A DNA stretch of 50,275 nucleotides from JAYPCI01 sp038124645. Its GTDB lineage: Bacteria; Pseudomonadota; Alphaproteobacteria; Pelagibacterales; Pelagibacteraceae. Shown one piece after another: positions 24,312 through 32,368 of this stretch. The notes below the pieces were generated by a model. That model made no database searches. It was given only the letters and a program-made list of their open reading frames with translations, and was not told where the DNA came from. Each line of letters opens with the position of its first letter. Positions within the stretch are counted from its first letter, which is position 1. The position numbers were made by a program, and so were the translations under genes. Location of the stretch: assembly GCA_038124645.1 (NCBI GenBank), contig JAYPCI010000007.1, forward strand, positions 1 to 50,275, read 5' to 3'.

Positions 24312-26887
24312 TATGCAACAAGACCTTCAGCTCTCTCAAGATCAACCGCCACTAATTGACTTACACCCTTTTCAGGCATGGTAACCCCGTAGAGCCTTTG
24401 CATTTTTGACATCGTATAAGCGTGGTGAGTGATAATAATAAATCTTGTTTTAGTAATGTCTTTTATTTGAGCTAAAAGATTACAAAAACGAGTAACATTA
24501 GCATCATCCAATGGAGCATCGACTTCGTCCAATACACAAATTGGTGATGGGTTTACCAAGAAGACAGCAAAAATCAAAGATAAGGCTGTCAGTGCTTGTT
24601 CACCACCTGAAAGTAAAGTTATAGATTGTAATTTTTTGCCAGGCGGAGAAACTAATAATTCAAGACCTGCCTCGAGTGGATCATCGGAGTCAACAAAATC
24701 TAATTTTGCAGTTCCGCCATTAAAGAGTTTAGCATAAACCTCAGAAAATTTCTTATTTACTTTTTCGAACGCATCGACAATACGTTCTCTGCCTTTCTCA
24801 TTCAATTCTGAAATACTGCTTTTTAATTTAATAATTGCAGTAACTAAATCTGCTCTATCTGACTCCATTTTTTCAATTTCGCCTTGAATATTTTTAGTTT
24901 CTTCATCAGCTCGTAAATTTACTGACCCCAATGCCTCTCTTTGCTTATTTATGTTTTCTAATTTTTCTTCTTGCTCACTGATACTTGGAAGTTGCTCCAT
25001 CGCTAAATCAGTATGATTAATTAAATTTTTTGTATCTTCAATTCGAAGATCATTTTTGAGGTTGAAGACTAAATCGCTTTTTCTTTTCTCAATTCCCTCA
25101 ATAGTAGCTTCTAGTCTTGCTCTATTTTCTCTAAGTAAACTATATTTTTCTTGAACTTCATTAAGATTTTTTTTAATTTCGTTTAACTTAGTCTCTCCCG
25201 CTGAGATTTGCTCTTCAAGTTCTTGGTTTTCTTTGTTCAAGTTTTCTAGATTTTGAAGATTTTGCCCCTTGCTTTGAGCCAGCTTTTCAGGAATTTGTTG
25301 ATTATCATCAATATCATTTTTAATTTTTTCCTGTCTATTTTGTAACTCTGAAGTCATTTTCTCAGAGTTAATTTTTAAATTTTTCCAGTTTTCTAATTCA
25401 TTATCTATATTTTTAAATCGCTCTTTTCTTTTAATCGAGTCTTTTTGTATTGTTTGGCTATCACTAAAGTCTGTAGCATACCTTTCTTGCAGGGATGTTA
25501 ATTTGTCAATAAATTGATCGAATTGTGATTTATAATTTTGTTCTAAAATAACTTTAAGCGACTCAATTTCTGACTGCGCTACTTCTTTTAAAGTATTGAT
25601 TTCCTCTTTTGCATTTTGTGGTTTGTTTTGATCTATATATTGGATACTATTATCAAGCCGTCTGATAACTTCCTCAAACACTTTAATCTTAGGTTCAGTA
25701 TTACTAATTGATTCTAGTCTAGCAAATAAGTTTTTAAAATCTTCTTTATGTGTATATAAATTATCTTTTGAGAGATTTAACTTTTCATTTGATTTTTTTT
25801 CAATATCAAATAAATCTTTCTCACTTTTGAGAATTGTATCTTTTTCCTCTAATAACCTTTTTTCATTGAGGCTGGCATCTAAACCAATACTTTTTTCTCT
25901 TTCTAAGTCAGAATAAATTAAATCTAAATCTTTTTGTAATTTAACTCTTAAATCTTTAACTCTTTTTTCTTCATCTTGAAGATTGTTTAAATCAAGGTTG
26001 ATTTTTTGTATTTTTGCTAAATTTTCTAATTTCCTATCTCTTAAAGGAGCAATTTTTTTATCTTCATCGCTTAACAAATTGTTGTTATGTGTAAGATCTA
26101 TTTTTACAGCACTTAAATCATCTTCTTGCTCATTAATTTTATCTTTTAGGGATGTCTTTTCTAAGTCGATTTCTTGTATTTTTAAAAAATATAAACCTGC
26201 TTCAATCTTTTTAATTTCTTTAGAAATTTCTTTATAACGTGTAGCCTCTTCAGCTTGTTTTTTCAGATTATCTAACTGCTTTTGTTTTTGTTTTCTTAAG
26301 TCATCTGCTCTTTTGAGATTATTTTCTGCAGCTTGCAGTCTAGACTCCGCTTCATCTCTTCGAGCATGTATGCCTGAAATTCCAGCAGCTTCTTCTAGAA
26401 TAACTCGACGCTCAGCAGGCTTTTGTGTAACTAATTGACCAATTCGACCCTGACTAATTAGTGATGGTGAATGCGCTCCAGTTGAGAGGTCAGCAAACAG
26501 AGTTTGCGCATCTTTTGCTCTAACTTCCTTTTTATTAATATAATATTTAGAACCTTTATCTTTTTCTATTCTTCTAGTAACAACTATCTCATCAAAATCT
26601 TTATATTGATTAAGTTGATTTTTTTTATCATTGGCTAAGTAAACAGAAACCTCAGTAATGTTTTTGGCTGGTCTATTGGACGTACCAGCAAAAATTACGT
26701 CTTCCATGCCAGAACCTCGCATACTTTTTGCCGAGGTTTCTCCCATGCACCATCTAAGTGCCTCCACAATATTCGATTTACCGCAGCCATTCGGACCGAC
26801 TACGCCAGTTAAGCCATCCTCAATAAAAAAAGTAGTTTTATCAAAAAAAGACTTAAATCCATTAATATCAATTTTTTTAAATTGCAT
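24311..26887 (-). CDS. smc: Chromosome segregation protein SMC, short form
   Basis: ATPase that with ScpA/ScpB organises and segregates chromosomes. The N-terminal head has Walker A GPNGCGKS at 31-38 and GMEDVIFAGTSNRPAKN; the C-terminal head has LLSGGEQALTALSL and the Walker B ICVLDEVDAPLDD. Between them lies coiled coil. The protein has only 858 residues, against roughly 1,150 for standard bacterial SMC, and I cannot find the glycine-rich hinge; the centre (about 380-480) is just charged helix. There are no internal stops or frameshifts, so it is not a decayed gene. It is preceded by dsbA and DUF721, as in other alphaproteobacteria. Confidence 0.93.
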   Translation of the reverse strand: MQFKKIDINGFKSFFDKTTFFIEDGLTGVVGPNGCGKSNIVEALRWCMGETSAKSMRGSGMEDVIFAGTSNRPAKNITEVSVYLANDKKNQLNQYKDFDEIVVTRRIEKDKGSKYYINKKEVRAKDAQTLFADLSTGAHSPSLISQGRIGQLVTQKPAERRVILEEAAGISGIHARRDEAESRLQAAENNLKRADDLRKQKQKQLDNLKKQAEEATRYKEISKEIKKIEAGLYFLKIQEIDLEKTSLKDKINEQEDDLSAVKIDLTHNNNLLSDEDKKIAPLRDRKLENLAKIQKINLDLNNLQDEEKRVKDLRVKLQKDLDLIYSDLEREKSIGLDASLNEKRLLEEKDTILKSEKDLFDIEKKSNEKLNLSKDNLYTHKEDFKNLFARLESISNTEPKIKVFEEVIRRLDNSIQYIDQNKPQNAKEEINTLKEVAQSEIESLKVILEQNYKSQFDQFIDKLTSLQERYATDFSDSQTIQKDSIKRKERFKNIDNELENWKNLKINSEKMTSELQNRQEKIKNDIDDNQQIPEKLAQSKGQNLQNLENLNKENQELEEQISAGETKLNEIKKNLNEVQEKYSLLRENRARLEATIEGIEKRKSDLVFNLKNDLRIEDTKNLINHTDLAMEQLPSISEQEEKLENINKQREALGSVNLRADEETKNIQGEIEKMESDRADLVTAIIKLKSSISELNEKGRERIVDAFEKVNKKFSEVYAKLFNGGTAKLDFVDSDDPLEAGLELLVSPPGKKLQSITLLSGGEQALTALSLIFAVFLVNPSPICVLDEVDAPLDDANVTRFCNLLAQIKDITKTRFIIITHHAYTMSKMQRLYGVTMPEKGVSQLVAVDLERAEGLVA

Positions 26888-26893
26888 TATTTT

Positions 26894-27490
26894 TTATAAG
26901 TTTTTTTCTAATTCTTTTTTGAATTGTTTATAATCATGGGTGCCCTCATATTTTTTTTCATTGATAAAAATAGTTGGGGTGCTCGAAATATTATATTTTT
27001 TTTGACTTTCAATTCTTTCTGTTAAAATTAATTTTTCCATTTCTTTATCAACAAAGCATTTTTCTACGATATTTTTTTCAATACCAAAGTCTGTACCAAG
27101 TTTAAGCAAATTAGCATTAATTTTGTTGATATCATTCCCTACAGCCCAATTATTTTGTTTATCATAAATAATTTTTAAAAGATCGAATCTTCTTGCTGGC
27201 TCACTGGTGCATCTTAATAACTTTTCAGCATTCAGAGCAGCTAAATCCAGGGGAAAAGCATGGTGTTCAAATTTGACTAATTTTTTTTCAATAAATTCAG
27301 CATTAAGTTCTTCAAAAATTTTTTTATGAAAGTTTGCGCAGTGCGGACATGTCAATGAGGAAAATACTTTGACAGTAATTTTGGCATTGCTATCGCCCAC
27401 AACCATGTTTGCTTGAGAAGACGGTGCAAACAATACTCCAATAACAAGAACTATTGAAAAGAGGAAATTCGCAAAAAAATTTCTTTTCAT
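26894..27490 (-). CDS. DsbA-like periplasmic thiol oxidoreductase
   Basis: Exported thioredoxin-fold protein of 198 residues. After a signal peptide ending near SSQAN comes the active site C48-P-H-C51 in SSLTCPHCANFH, an inserted helical domain, and a cis-proline in SSTPTIFINEKKYEG. It probably introduces or isomerises disulfides in envelope proteins. The ATG at 27490 is chosen, one base after the DUF721 stop; a TTG at 27502 would add four residues. The position between DUF721 and smc is conserved in alphaproteobacteria. Confidence 0.92.
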   Translation of the reverse strand: MKRNFFANFLFSIVLVIGVLFAPSSQANMVVGDSNAKITVKVFSSLTCPHCANFHKKIFEELNAEFIEKKLVKFEHHAFPLDLAALNAEKLLRCTSEPARRFDLLKIIYDKQNNWAVGNDINKINANLLKLGTDFGIEKNIVEKCFVDKEMEKLILTERIESQKKYNISSTPTIFINEKKYEGTHDYKQFKKELEKNL

Positions 27491-27491
27491 A

Positions 27492-27836
27492 TTATTCGAC
27501 AATTTTTAGTTTAATTTCACTAATCATATTTTTACCAAAAAAATGATTAATTTTATTTATAATATCAGTTCTTTGATATTCAATCTCTAATTCGTTGCCA
27601 TGGTAAACATTAAGGTAAAGTCTATGAATGTTCTGATGTTTTATTAACATAATTTTTAAAGGATAACAAAGTTGAGCGATATTTTTACCAACTATTTTCT
27701 CCCAGTTTTTTATCAATGAAGAAAATTGTTGCCCTTGTTTACCCAACGTTTTCTTAAAAGTTTTTGGTAATGTAAATGATAATTTTCTTAATCCTTGAGT
27801 GAACAATTCAGATTTATTATTATTTCGCTTATGCAT
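27492..27836 (-). CDS. DUF721 / DciA-like protein
   Basis: Protein of 114 residues with the DUF721 core: a basic N-terminus, LIKNWEKIVGKNIAQLCYPLKI, and LYLNVYHGNELEIEYQRTDIINKIN. DUF721 proteins include DciA, which helps load replicative helicase in bacteria lacking DnaC; whether this one does so is inferred. The ATG at 27836 lies in the palindrome ATGCAT, back to back with the start codon of divergent mutY, so the two coding regions overlap by six bases. It is the first gene of the long minus-strand run ending at rnhA. Confidence 0.82.
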   Translation of the reverse strand: MHKRNNNKSELFTQGLRKLSFTLPKTFKKTLGKQGQQFSSLIKNWEKIVGKNIAQLCYPLKIMLIKHQNIHRLYLNVYHGNELEIEYQRTDIINKINHFFGKNMISEIKLKIVE

Positions 27837-28829
27837 ATAAATTTTAATTTATCAAAAAAAATTATTCCTTGGTATGAAATTAATAAGCGAGATCTGCCAT
27901 GGCGTGTTAGTAAATATTCAAAAGAGCATGATTATTACAGGCTGCTGAGTGAATTTATGTTGCAACAAACACAAGTCAAAACAGTCATCCCATATTTTAA
28001 GCAATTTATTAAATCTGTTCCTACTTTAAAATCGCTCAGCAAAACAAACATAAAAAAAGTAATGAAATTATGGGAAGGTCTTGGGTACTATCGTAGAGCT
28101 AAAAATCTTTTACAAACTTCTAAAATTTTACAGAACCAAAACAATGGCAGACTGCCAGATAATCATAAGGACCTTATGAAATTACCAGGAATAGGGGAGT
28201 ATACCGCGAATGCTTTATTAGCTTTAGTATATAATAAAGCGGTTTTAGCAATCGACGGTAATGTTAAAAGAGTAATTGCAAGGATTATTAAAAGAAAAGA
28301 AGATCAAATAAACTTTAATAAATTTCTTGAAATTAATCATGCGAAAATATTTAACACTAAAAAAAAATCAACTTTAGTTGAAGCAATGATGGAATTTGGT
28401 GCTACAGTTTGTACGCCCCAACAACCTAGATGCTTTAATTGTTGTTTAAAAAAAAATTGTAAATCTTATAATTTAGAAAAAAAATCTACCAGTTCTAAAA
28501 AGAAGTACCATAAAAAACAATATGATATTTTATGTTACATTAATTTAAAAAAACAAATTGCACTTAAAAAAAATGATAATTTAGGATTTTTACATAATAA
28601 TTTATTGCCAATTATAAAATCTAGAAACTTAAATTTTAAAAAAAAATCTTGGTCTTTTTTTAAAAATTACAAGAAGATGATCTCAAATAAAAAATTAGAT
28701 ATTAATTTGTATTATAAATTTTCTTCAAAAATTCCTAAAGATATGCGATGGTTTAATTTGAATGAGTCAAAGACTTTTGTTCCAACATTTACAAAAAATA
28801 TAATTAATGAAGTAAAGACTTTATATTAA
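27831..28829 (+). CDS. mutY: A/G-specific adenine glycosylase MutY
   Basis: DNA repair glycosylase of 332 residues that removes adenine opposite 8-oxoguanine. LPWR and FMLQQTQVKTVIPYF carry the catalytic glutamate; LPGIGEYTANALL is the helix-hairpin-helix; AIDGNVKRVIAR holds the catalytic aspartate; CTPQQPRCFNCCLKKNC provides C-x6-C-x2-C-x5-C for the 4Fe-4S cluster. The start ATG at 27831 overlaps the divergent DUF721 gene; a GTG at 27795 would extend the frame 12 residues into it. The C-terminal 8-oxoG-recognition domain is lysine-rich and diverged. Confidence 0.95.
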   Translation: MHINFNLSKKIIPWYEINKRDLPWRVSKYSKEHDYYRLLSEFMLQQTQVKTVIPYFKQFIKSVPTLKSLSKTNIKKVMKLWEGLGYYRRAKNLLQTSKILQNQNNGRLPDNHKDLMKLPGIGEYTANALLALVYNKAVLAIDGNVKRVIARIIKRKEDQINFNKFLEINHAKIFNTKKKSTLVEAMMEFGATVCTPQQPRCFNCCLKKNCKSYNLEKKSTSSKKKYHKKQYDILCYINLKKQIALKKNDNLGFLHNNLLPIIKSRNLNFKKKSWSFFKNYKKMISNKKLDINLYYKFSSKIPKDMRWFNLNESKTFVPTFTKNIINEVKTLY

Positions 28830-29962
28830 TGAAAAAAAAAATAGCAATTATTGGCTCAGGTATCGCAGGACTTACACTAGCAAACTTATTAAATAAAAAT
28901 TCTACATTTGAATTTAGAGTTTATGAAAAAACACAGGATCATATTATTGAGGAAGGTTATGGTATTCAACTCGCAACCAACGCTATAAAAATTCTTAATC
29001 AAATAGATTTTAATCAAGTCAATCAAAAAAAAATATATCACCCTAAGATGCTAGATTTTTACGATCTGCACAATAAAAAAATATGTGAACTTAATTTTGA
29101 AAGATTTAATACTCAAGATGCTAAATATACTACTCTTCAAAGGTCAACGTTAATAGAATTTTTGAGAGCAAAAGTTTATAAAGAATATTTAAAATTTGAT
29201 AAACAAATTAAAGAAGTTTCTCAATTAAAAGATAAAATTTTAATTAAATTTAATGATAATACAAATGACTTAGTTGATTATGTAGTTGTTGCAGATGGAA
29301 TATTCTCCAGCACGAGATCGTTTTTTGAGGAAAAAAAAAATTCACCTATTTTTAAAAAAGCAATAGCTATTCGAACCGTCATTAGTTCTAAATCAGAACT
29401 GCAGTTTAATGAACAAAATATCAGTTTATTTATGGGGGCAAATGTTCATTTGGTCGTCTATCCCATCAACCAAAATCAAGAACTCAATTTAGTTTGTATA
29501 GTTAGAACAAAGAAATATGATCCAGAAAATCTTCAGACTTTAATTAATGAGAAGGTAATAGCCCAAAACTCAAATCTGAAAAATTTATTCCAGAATAAAA
29601 TTAAATCATTTCCCCTCTATGCAACTCCAAAAATATTGCCATCTTCAAATCAAAAAGTATTTTACATCGGTGATGCTTTTAATGGACTGCTACCAACCTT
29701 TGCACAAGGCGCTGGTCAGTCGATAGAAAGCGCGTATGAATTATTTAATTTATTAAAAAAAGATAATTTAAATATTGCAAATAAATATTTTAAAACAAGA
29801 TCACAAAGAATTAAAGTTGTCAGAAGAAGATCTAACTTAAACTTTCTAGTCTTTCATATTTCAAATGCAATCCTACAAAAAATAAGAAATTTGATTTTAA
29901 AATTTTTGATTAAAAGAAAAGGGTTTATTAAGAATTATCTAGGTGCAGTTTATAAAATCTAA
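28829..29962 (+). CDS. FAD-dependent monooxygenase of the UbiH / PHBH-like family
   Basis: Flavoprotein of 377 residues related to aromatic-ring hydroxylases. It has the N-terminal FAD fold IAIIGSGIAGLTLANLL, the middle DYVVVADGIFSSTR (DG motif), and the C-terminal FYIGDAFNGLLPTFAQGAGQSIESAYEL, which corresponds to the GD motif, although the usual GDAAH is GDAFN here. The ATG shares one base with the mutY stop (TAATG). A ubiquinone-ring hydroxylase or an aromatic or oxidative tailoring role is possible; the substrate cannot be assigned. The stop codon overlaps that of convergent ccrM. Confidence 0.82.
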   Translation: MKKKIAIIGSGIAGLTLANLLNKNSTFEFRVYEKTQDHIIEEGYGIQLATNAIKILNQIDFNQVNQKKIYHPKMLDFYDLHNKKICELNFERFNTQDAKYTTLQRSTLIEFLRAKVYKEYLKFDKQIKEVSQLKDKILIKFNDNTNDLVDYVVVADGIFSSTRSFFEEKKNSPIFKKAIAIRTVISSKSELQFNEQNISLFMGANVHLVVYPINQNQELNLVCIVRTKKYDPENLQTLINEKVIAQNSNLKNLFQNKIKSFPLYATPKILPSSNQKVFYIGDAFNGLLPTFAQGAGQSIESAYELFNLLKKDNLNIANKYFKTRSQRIKVVRRRSNLNFLVFHISNAILQKIRNLILKFLIKRKGFIKNYLGAVYKI

Positions 29963-31032
29963 ATTCGTTTTTCCGATATAAATTTTTGCCTTAAACTATC
30001 TATTGGGACTATTGCACCATTAATATTACAGTACCAATATGTCCAACCATTATAACTTTCAGCTCCAACAATTTTAGCTGCTACTTTATGTATTGATCCC
30101 TCTGCTTCTTTATACTTAATACTTCCATCAACCATTATTTTTGCGTTAATTTTTTTATCTAAGTCAAAAAGAGTGGTCCCGGGTTTTAATATACCAAGCT
30201 CTACCAATGAGCCAAAAGGCACTCTAGGTTTAGATTTGTTATTCTCAATTGTATCAAGGTAATTATCTTCTATGATCCTAGTTTTAGACACTCTTTCTTC
30301 TGCTGCATTAAAGTATTTTTTATCTCTTTCAATTCCGTAATATTTTCTTCCTAACTTTTTGGCAACAACTGCGGTTGTTCCGGTACCTAAAAATGGATCG
30401 AAAACACTATCACCTTTGTTAGTTGTAGCTAGAATAATTCTATGAAGTAGTGCTTCTGGTTTTTGTGTTGAATGTACTTTTTTACCATTTTTCTTTAATC
30501 GTTCTTGTCCATTACAAATGGGCAGGAGCCAATCAGAGCGCATTTGTAAATCGTCATTCAAGCATTTAAGTGATTGGTAATTAAAAGTATATTTTGATTT
30601 TTTGCTCTTTGATGCCCAAATTAAAGTTTCATGGGCGTTCGTAAATCTAGTTCCTCTAAAATTAGGCATGGGATTATTTTTTCTCCAAATCACATCGTTA
30701 AGTAGCCAGTAATTTAAATTCTGCAAATGATAGCCTAATCGAAAAATGTTATGATAAGAACCTATAACCCAAATACTACCATTGTCTTTTAAAATTCTCT
30801 TGCATTCACTAAGCCAAGATTTGGAAAATTCATCATAGTGTTTGAAGCTTTGAAACTGATCCCATTTATCATCGACACCCTTAACTTTACTCGCATCAGG
30901 TCTTGTTAGTGTTTCACCAATTTGCATATTGTATGGAGGGTCTGCAAAAACCAAGTCAAAAGTTTTGTCTGGAATTTTTTTTAATTCCTTCAAACAATCG
31001 CCATTAATAAGTTTGTTAAAAAATTTTGACAT
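29959..31032 (-). CDS. ccrM: Cell-cycle DNA adenine methyltransferase CcrM (GANTC)
   Basis: Beta-class N6-adenine methyltransferase of 357 residues. The catalytic motif IV ADPPYNMQ is at residues 30-37 and the SAM-binding motif FLGTGTTAVV near 215, the order typical of the beta class. The C-terminal ~85 residues (PFGSLVELGILKPGTTLF, then GSIHKVAAKI and NGWTYW) form the extra domain that distinguishes CcrM from phage or restriction enzymes. CcrM methylates GANTC and controls cell-cycle genes in alphaproteobacteria. Two GANTC sites lie in its 59-base upstream spacer. It has no partner restriction gene nearby, so it is an orphan methylase. Confidence 0.95.
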   Translation of the reverse strand: MSKFFNKLINGDCLKELKKIPDKTFDLVFADPPYNMQIGETLTRPDASKVKGVDDKWDQFQSFKHYDEFSKSWLSECKRILKDNGSIWVIGSYHNIFRLGYHLQNLNYWLLNDVIWRKNNPMPNFRGTRFTNAHETLIWASKSKKSKYTFNYQSLKCLNDDLQMRSDWLLPICNGQERLKKNGKKVHSTQKPEALLHRIILATTNKGDSVFDPFLGTGTTAVVAKKLGRKYYGIERDKKYFNAAEERVSKTRIIEDNYLDTIENNKSKPRVPFGSLVELGILKPGTTLFDLDKKINAKIMVDGSIKYKEAEGSIHKVAAKIVGAESYNGWTYWYCNINGAIVPIDSLRQKFISEKRI

Positions 31033-31053
31033 TTAATAATTCAACCCGAAATT

Positions 31054-31109
31054 GAATCTAGGGTCAAATTATTTTGATGAAAAAAAGAGTCTTATTGTGT
31101 CTTGGAATC
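31054..31109 (-). promoter_or_regulatory. GANTC cluster with candidate promoter upstream of ccrM
   Basis: GANTC occurs three times in 56 bases: GAATC at 31054-31058, GAGTC at 31087-31091 and GAATC at 31105-31109 (the last in the 3' end of rnhB). On the minus strand TTGACC (31062-31067) could be a -35 box, with a poorly defined -10 in the AT-rich bases before the ATG at 31032; the first GANTC would then lie between the boxes. In Caulobacter, GANTC methylation regulates ccrM transcription, so feedback by CcrM is a reasonable inference. Confidence 0.5.
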
Positions 31110-31685
31110 TTGCTTGAACAATATATTGTGTACGGGTCCAAATCCTTTTCGATGGTGTAAGGTAACTCCGTATTTTTTTAATCCCATTAAATGCGATTTA
31201 GTTCCATAACCAAAATTTGTTTCCCAGGCATAATTTTTAAATTTTTTCGATAATTTAATCATGAGCGTGTCTCGATAACTTTTTGCAATAATTGAAGCAG
31301 CGCTAATACACTTTATTTTTTGATCACCTTTGATTATAGCTTGAGAATTTTTGAATTCTTTAATTGAAAAAGCTCCATCGATTAAAATTTTTTCAGGTTT
31401 CTTTTTTAATTTAATAATAGCCCGCTTCATTGCTAGTAGACTAGCATGATGTATATTAAGTCTGTCTATTTCTGATTGAGATGCTTGACCAATAGCAAAA
31501 AATGAAAACTTTTTAATGTGCTGGGCTATTTTCTCTCTTTGGTTAAAATTTAGCTTTTTTGAGTCTTTTATAATTTTTAGATTAATGCCTGCTTTTAAAA
31601 TTACCGCCGCAGCAATTACTGGTCCAGCTAAACAACCTCGACCTACTTCATCGACACCTGCTATTAATTGATTTATTTTACTCAC
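31092..31685 (-). CDS. rnhB: Ribonuclease HII
   Basis: Endonuclease of 197 residues that removes ribonucleotides from DNA. The catalytic acidic residues occur in AGVDEVGRGCLAGPV (Asp-Glu), ILIDGAFSIK (Asp), and the C-terminal part with SIIAKSYRD (Asp), plus NFGYGTKSH and HHRKGFGPV. It overlaps the uracil-DNA glycosylase gene by four bases and is followed by ccrM after 59 bases, so DNA repair and methylation genes are grouped here. Confidence 0.97.
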   Translation of the reverse strand: MSKINQLIAGVDEVGRGCLAGPVIAAAVILKAGINLKIIKDSKKLNFNQREKIAQHIKKFSFFAIGQASQSEIDRLNIHHASLLAMKRAIIKLKKKPEKILIDGAFSIKEFKNSQAIIKGDQKIKCISAASIIAKSYRDTLMIKLSKKFKNYAWETNFGYGTKSHLMGLKKYGVTLHHRKGFGPVHNILFKQDSKTQ

Positions 31686-32368
31686 TTTAATTTTACTAAT
31701 TTTTCTCTTATCATTTTTAAATCAATCCAAGCCATTTTTTTCTGATCTGGTTGACGCATTAAAAAAGCTGGATGGTAAGAGACTAATAAATCTACAGATT
31801 GATTATATTTGAACCATTTACCTCTTACTTTAGATATTACCTCAGTAGGATTTAAAAGGGCTGTCATCGCTGTACTTCCTAAAAGTAAAATTATTTTTGG
31901 CGAAATGATTTCAATGTGTTTTTTTAAAAATGGTAAGTATCGACTAATTTCCTCAGGGGTAGGTTTTCGATTAGCGGGTGGTCTAAAATTAACAACATTT
32001 GTAATGTATACCTCTTTGCGATCTAAGTTAATGGCTTTGAGCATTTTGTCTAATAACTGACCAGCTCGGCCAACAAATGGACAGCCCTCTAAATCTTCAT
32101 TTGCCCCTGGACCTTCACCAATAATCATCAAATTGGCATCGGGGTTACCATCAGCAAACACTATTTGTGTTGCATTTTTTTTTAATTCACAGTTTTTGAT
32201 GTTTTCTATATTTTTTTTTAGGATCTCTAATGCGGGGTTTTTTGAGTTATTGCTCAATATTTTTTGTGATTGTTTGTAACGATTAATAGCTTTATTGTTA
32301 AAAATATAGTTATAGTTTATTAGAGAGTAATATTTAGCTAATCGAGTAACTTTATTATTTATTGTCAT
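31682..32368 (-). CDS. Uracil-DNA glycosylase superfamily protein, family-4-like without Fe-S cysteines
   Basis: Expected to excise uracil from DNA. The 228 residues from the ATG at 32368 contain the family-4 style motif GEGPGANEDLEGCPFVGRAGQLL and the SYHPAFLMRQP loop. Standard family-4 enzymes bind a 4Fe-4S cluster with four cysteines; here only two cysteines exist, and the positions that normally read CRPP and CxPY/F are FRPP and YLPF. Alphaproteobacterial homologues I recall are similar, so this is probably a clade feature. An upstream start at 32488 would cross the divergent TPR gene and is unlikely. The start codon overlaps that of the TPR gene by two bases. Confidence 0.85.
   Translation of the reverse strand: MTINNKVTRLAKYYSLINYNYIFNNKAINRYKQSQKILSNNSKNPALEILKKNIENIKNCELKKNATQIVFADGNPDANLMIIGEGPGANEDLEGCPFVGRAGQLLDKMLKAINLDRKEVYITNVVNFRPPANRKPTPEEISRYLPFLKKHIEIISPKIILLLGSTAMTALLNPTEVISKVRGKWFKYNQSVDLLVSYHPAFLMRQPDQKKMAWIDLKMIREKLVKLK

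Noticed and set aside
24311..26887. smc as a truncated pseudogene
   Set aside because: Both heads are complete in one unbroken frame and the shortening lies in the coiled coil, so a short functional protein is more likely.
29959..32368. Restriction-modification or defence island around the DNA methyltransferase
   Set aside because: The methylase has the CcrM C-terminal domain and conserved housekeeping neighbours; no endonuclease or defence gene is nearby.
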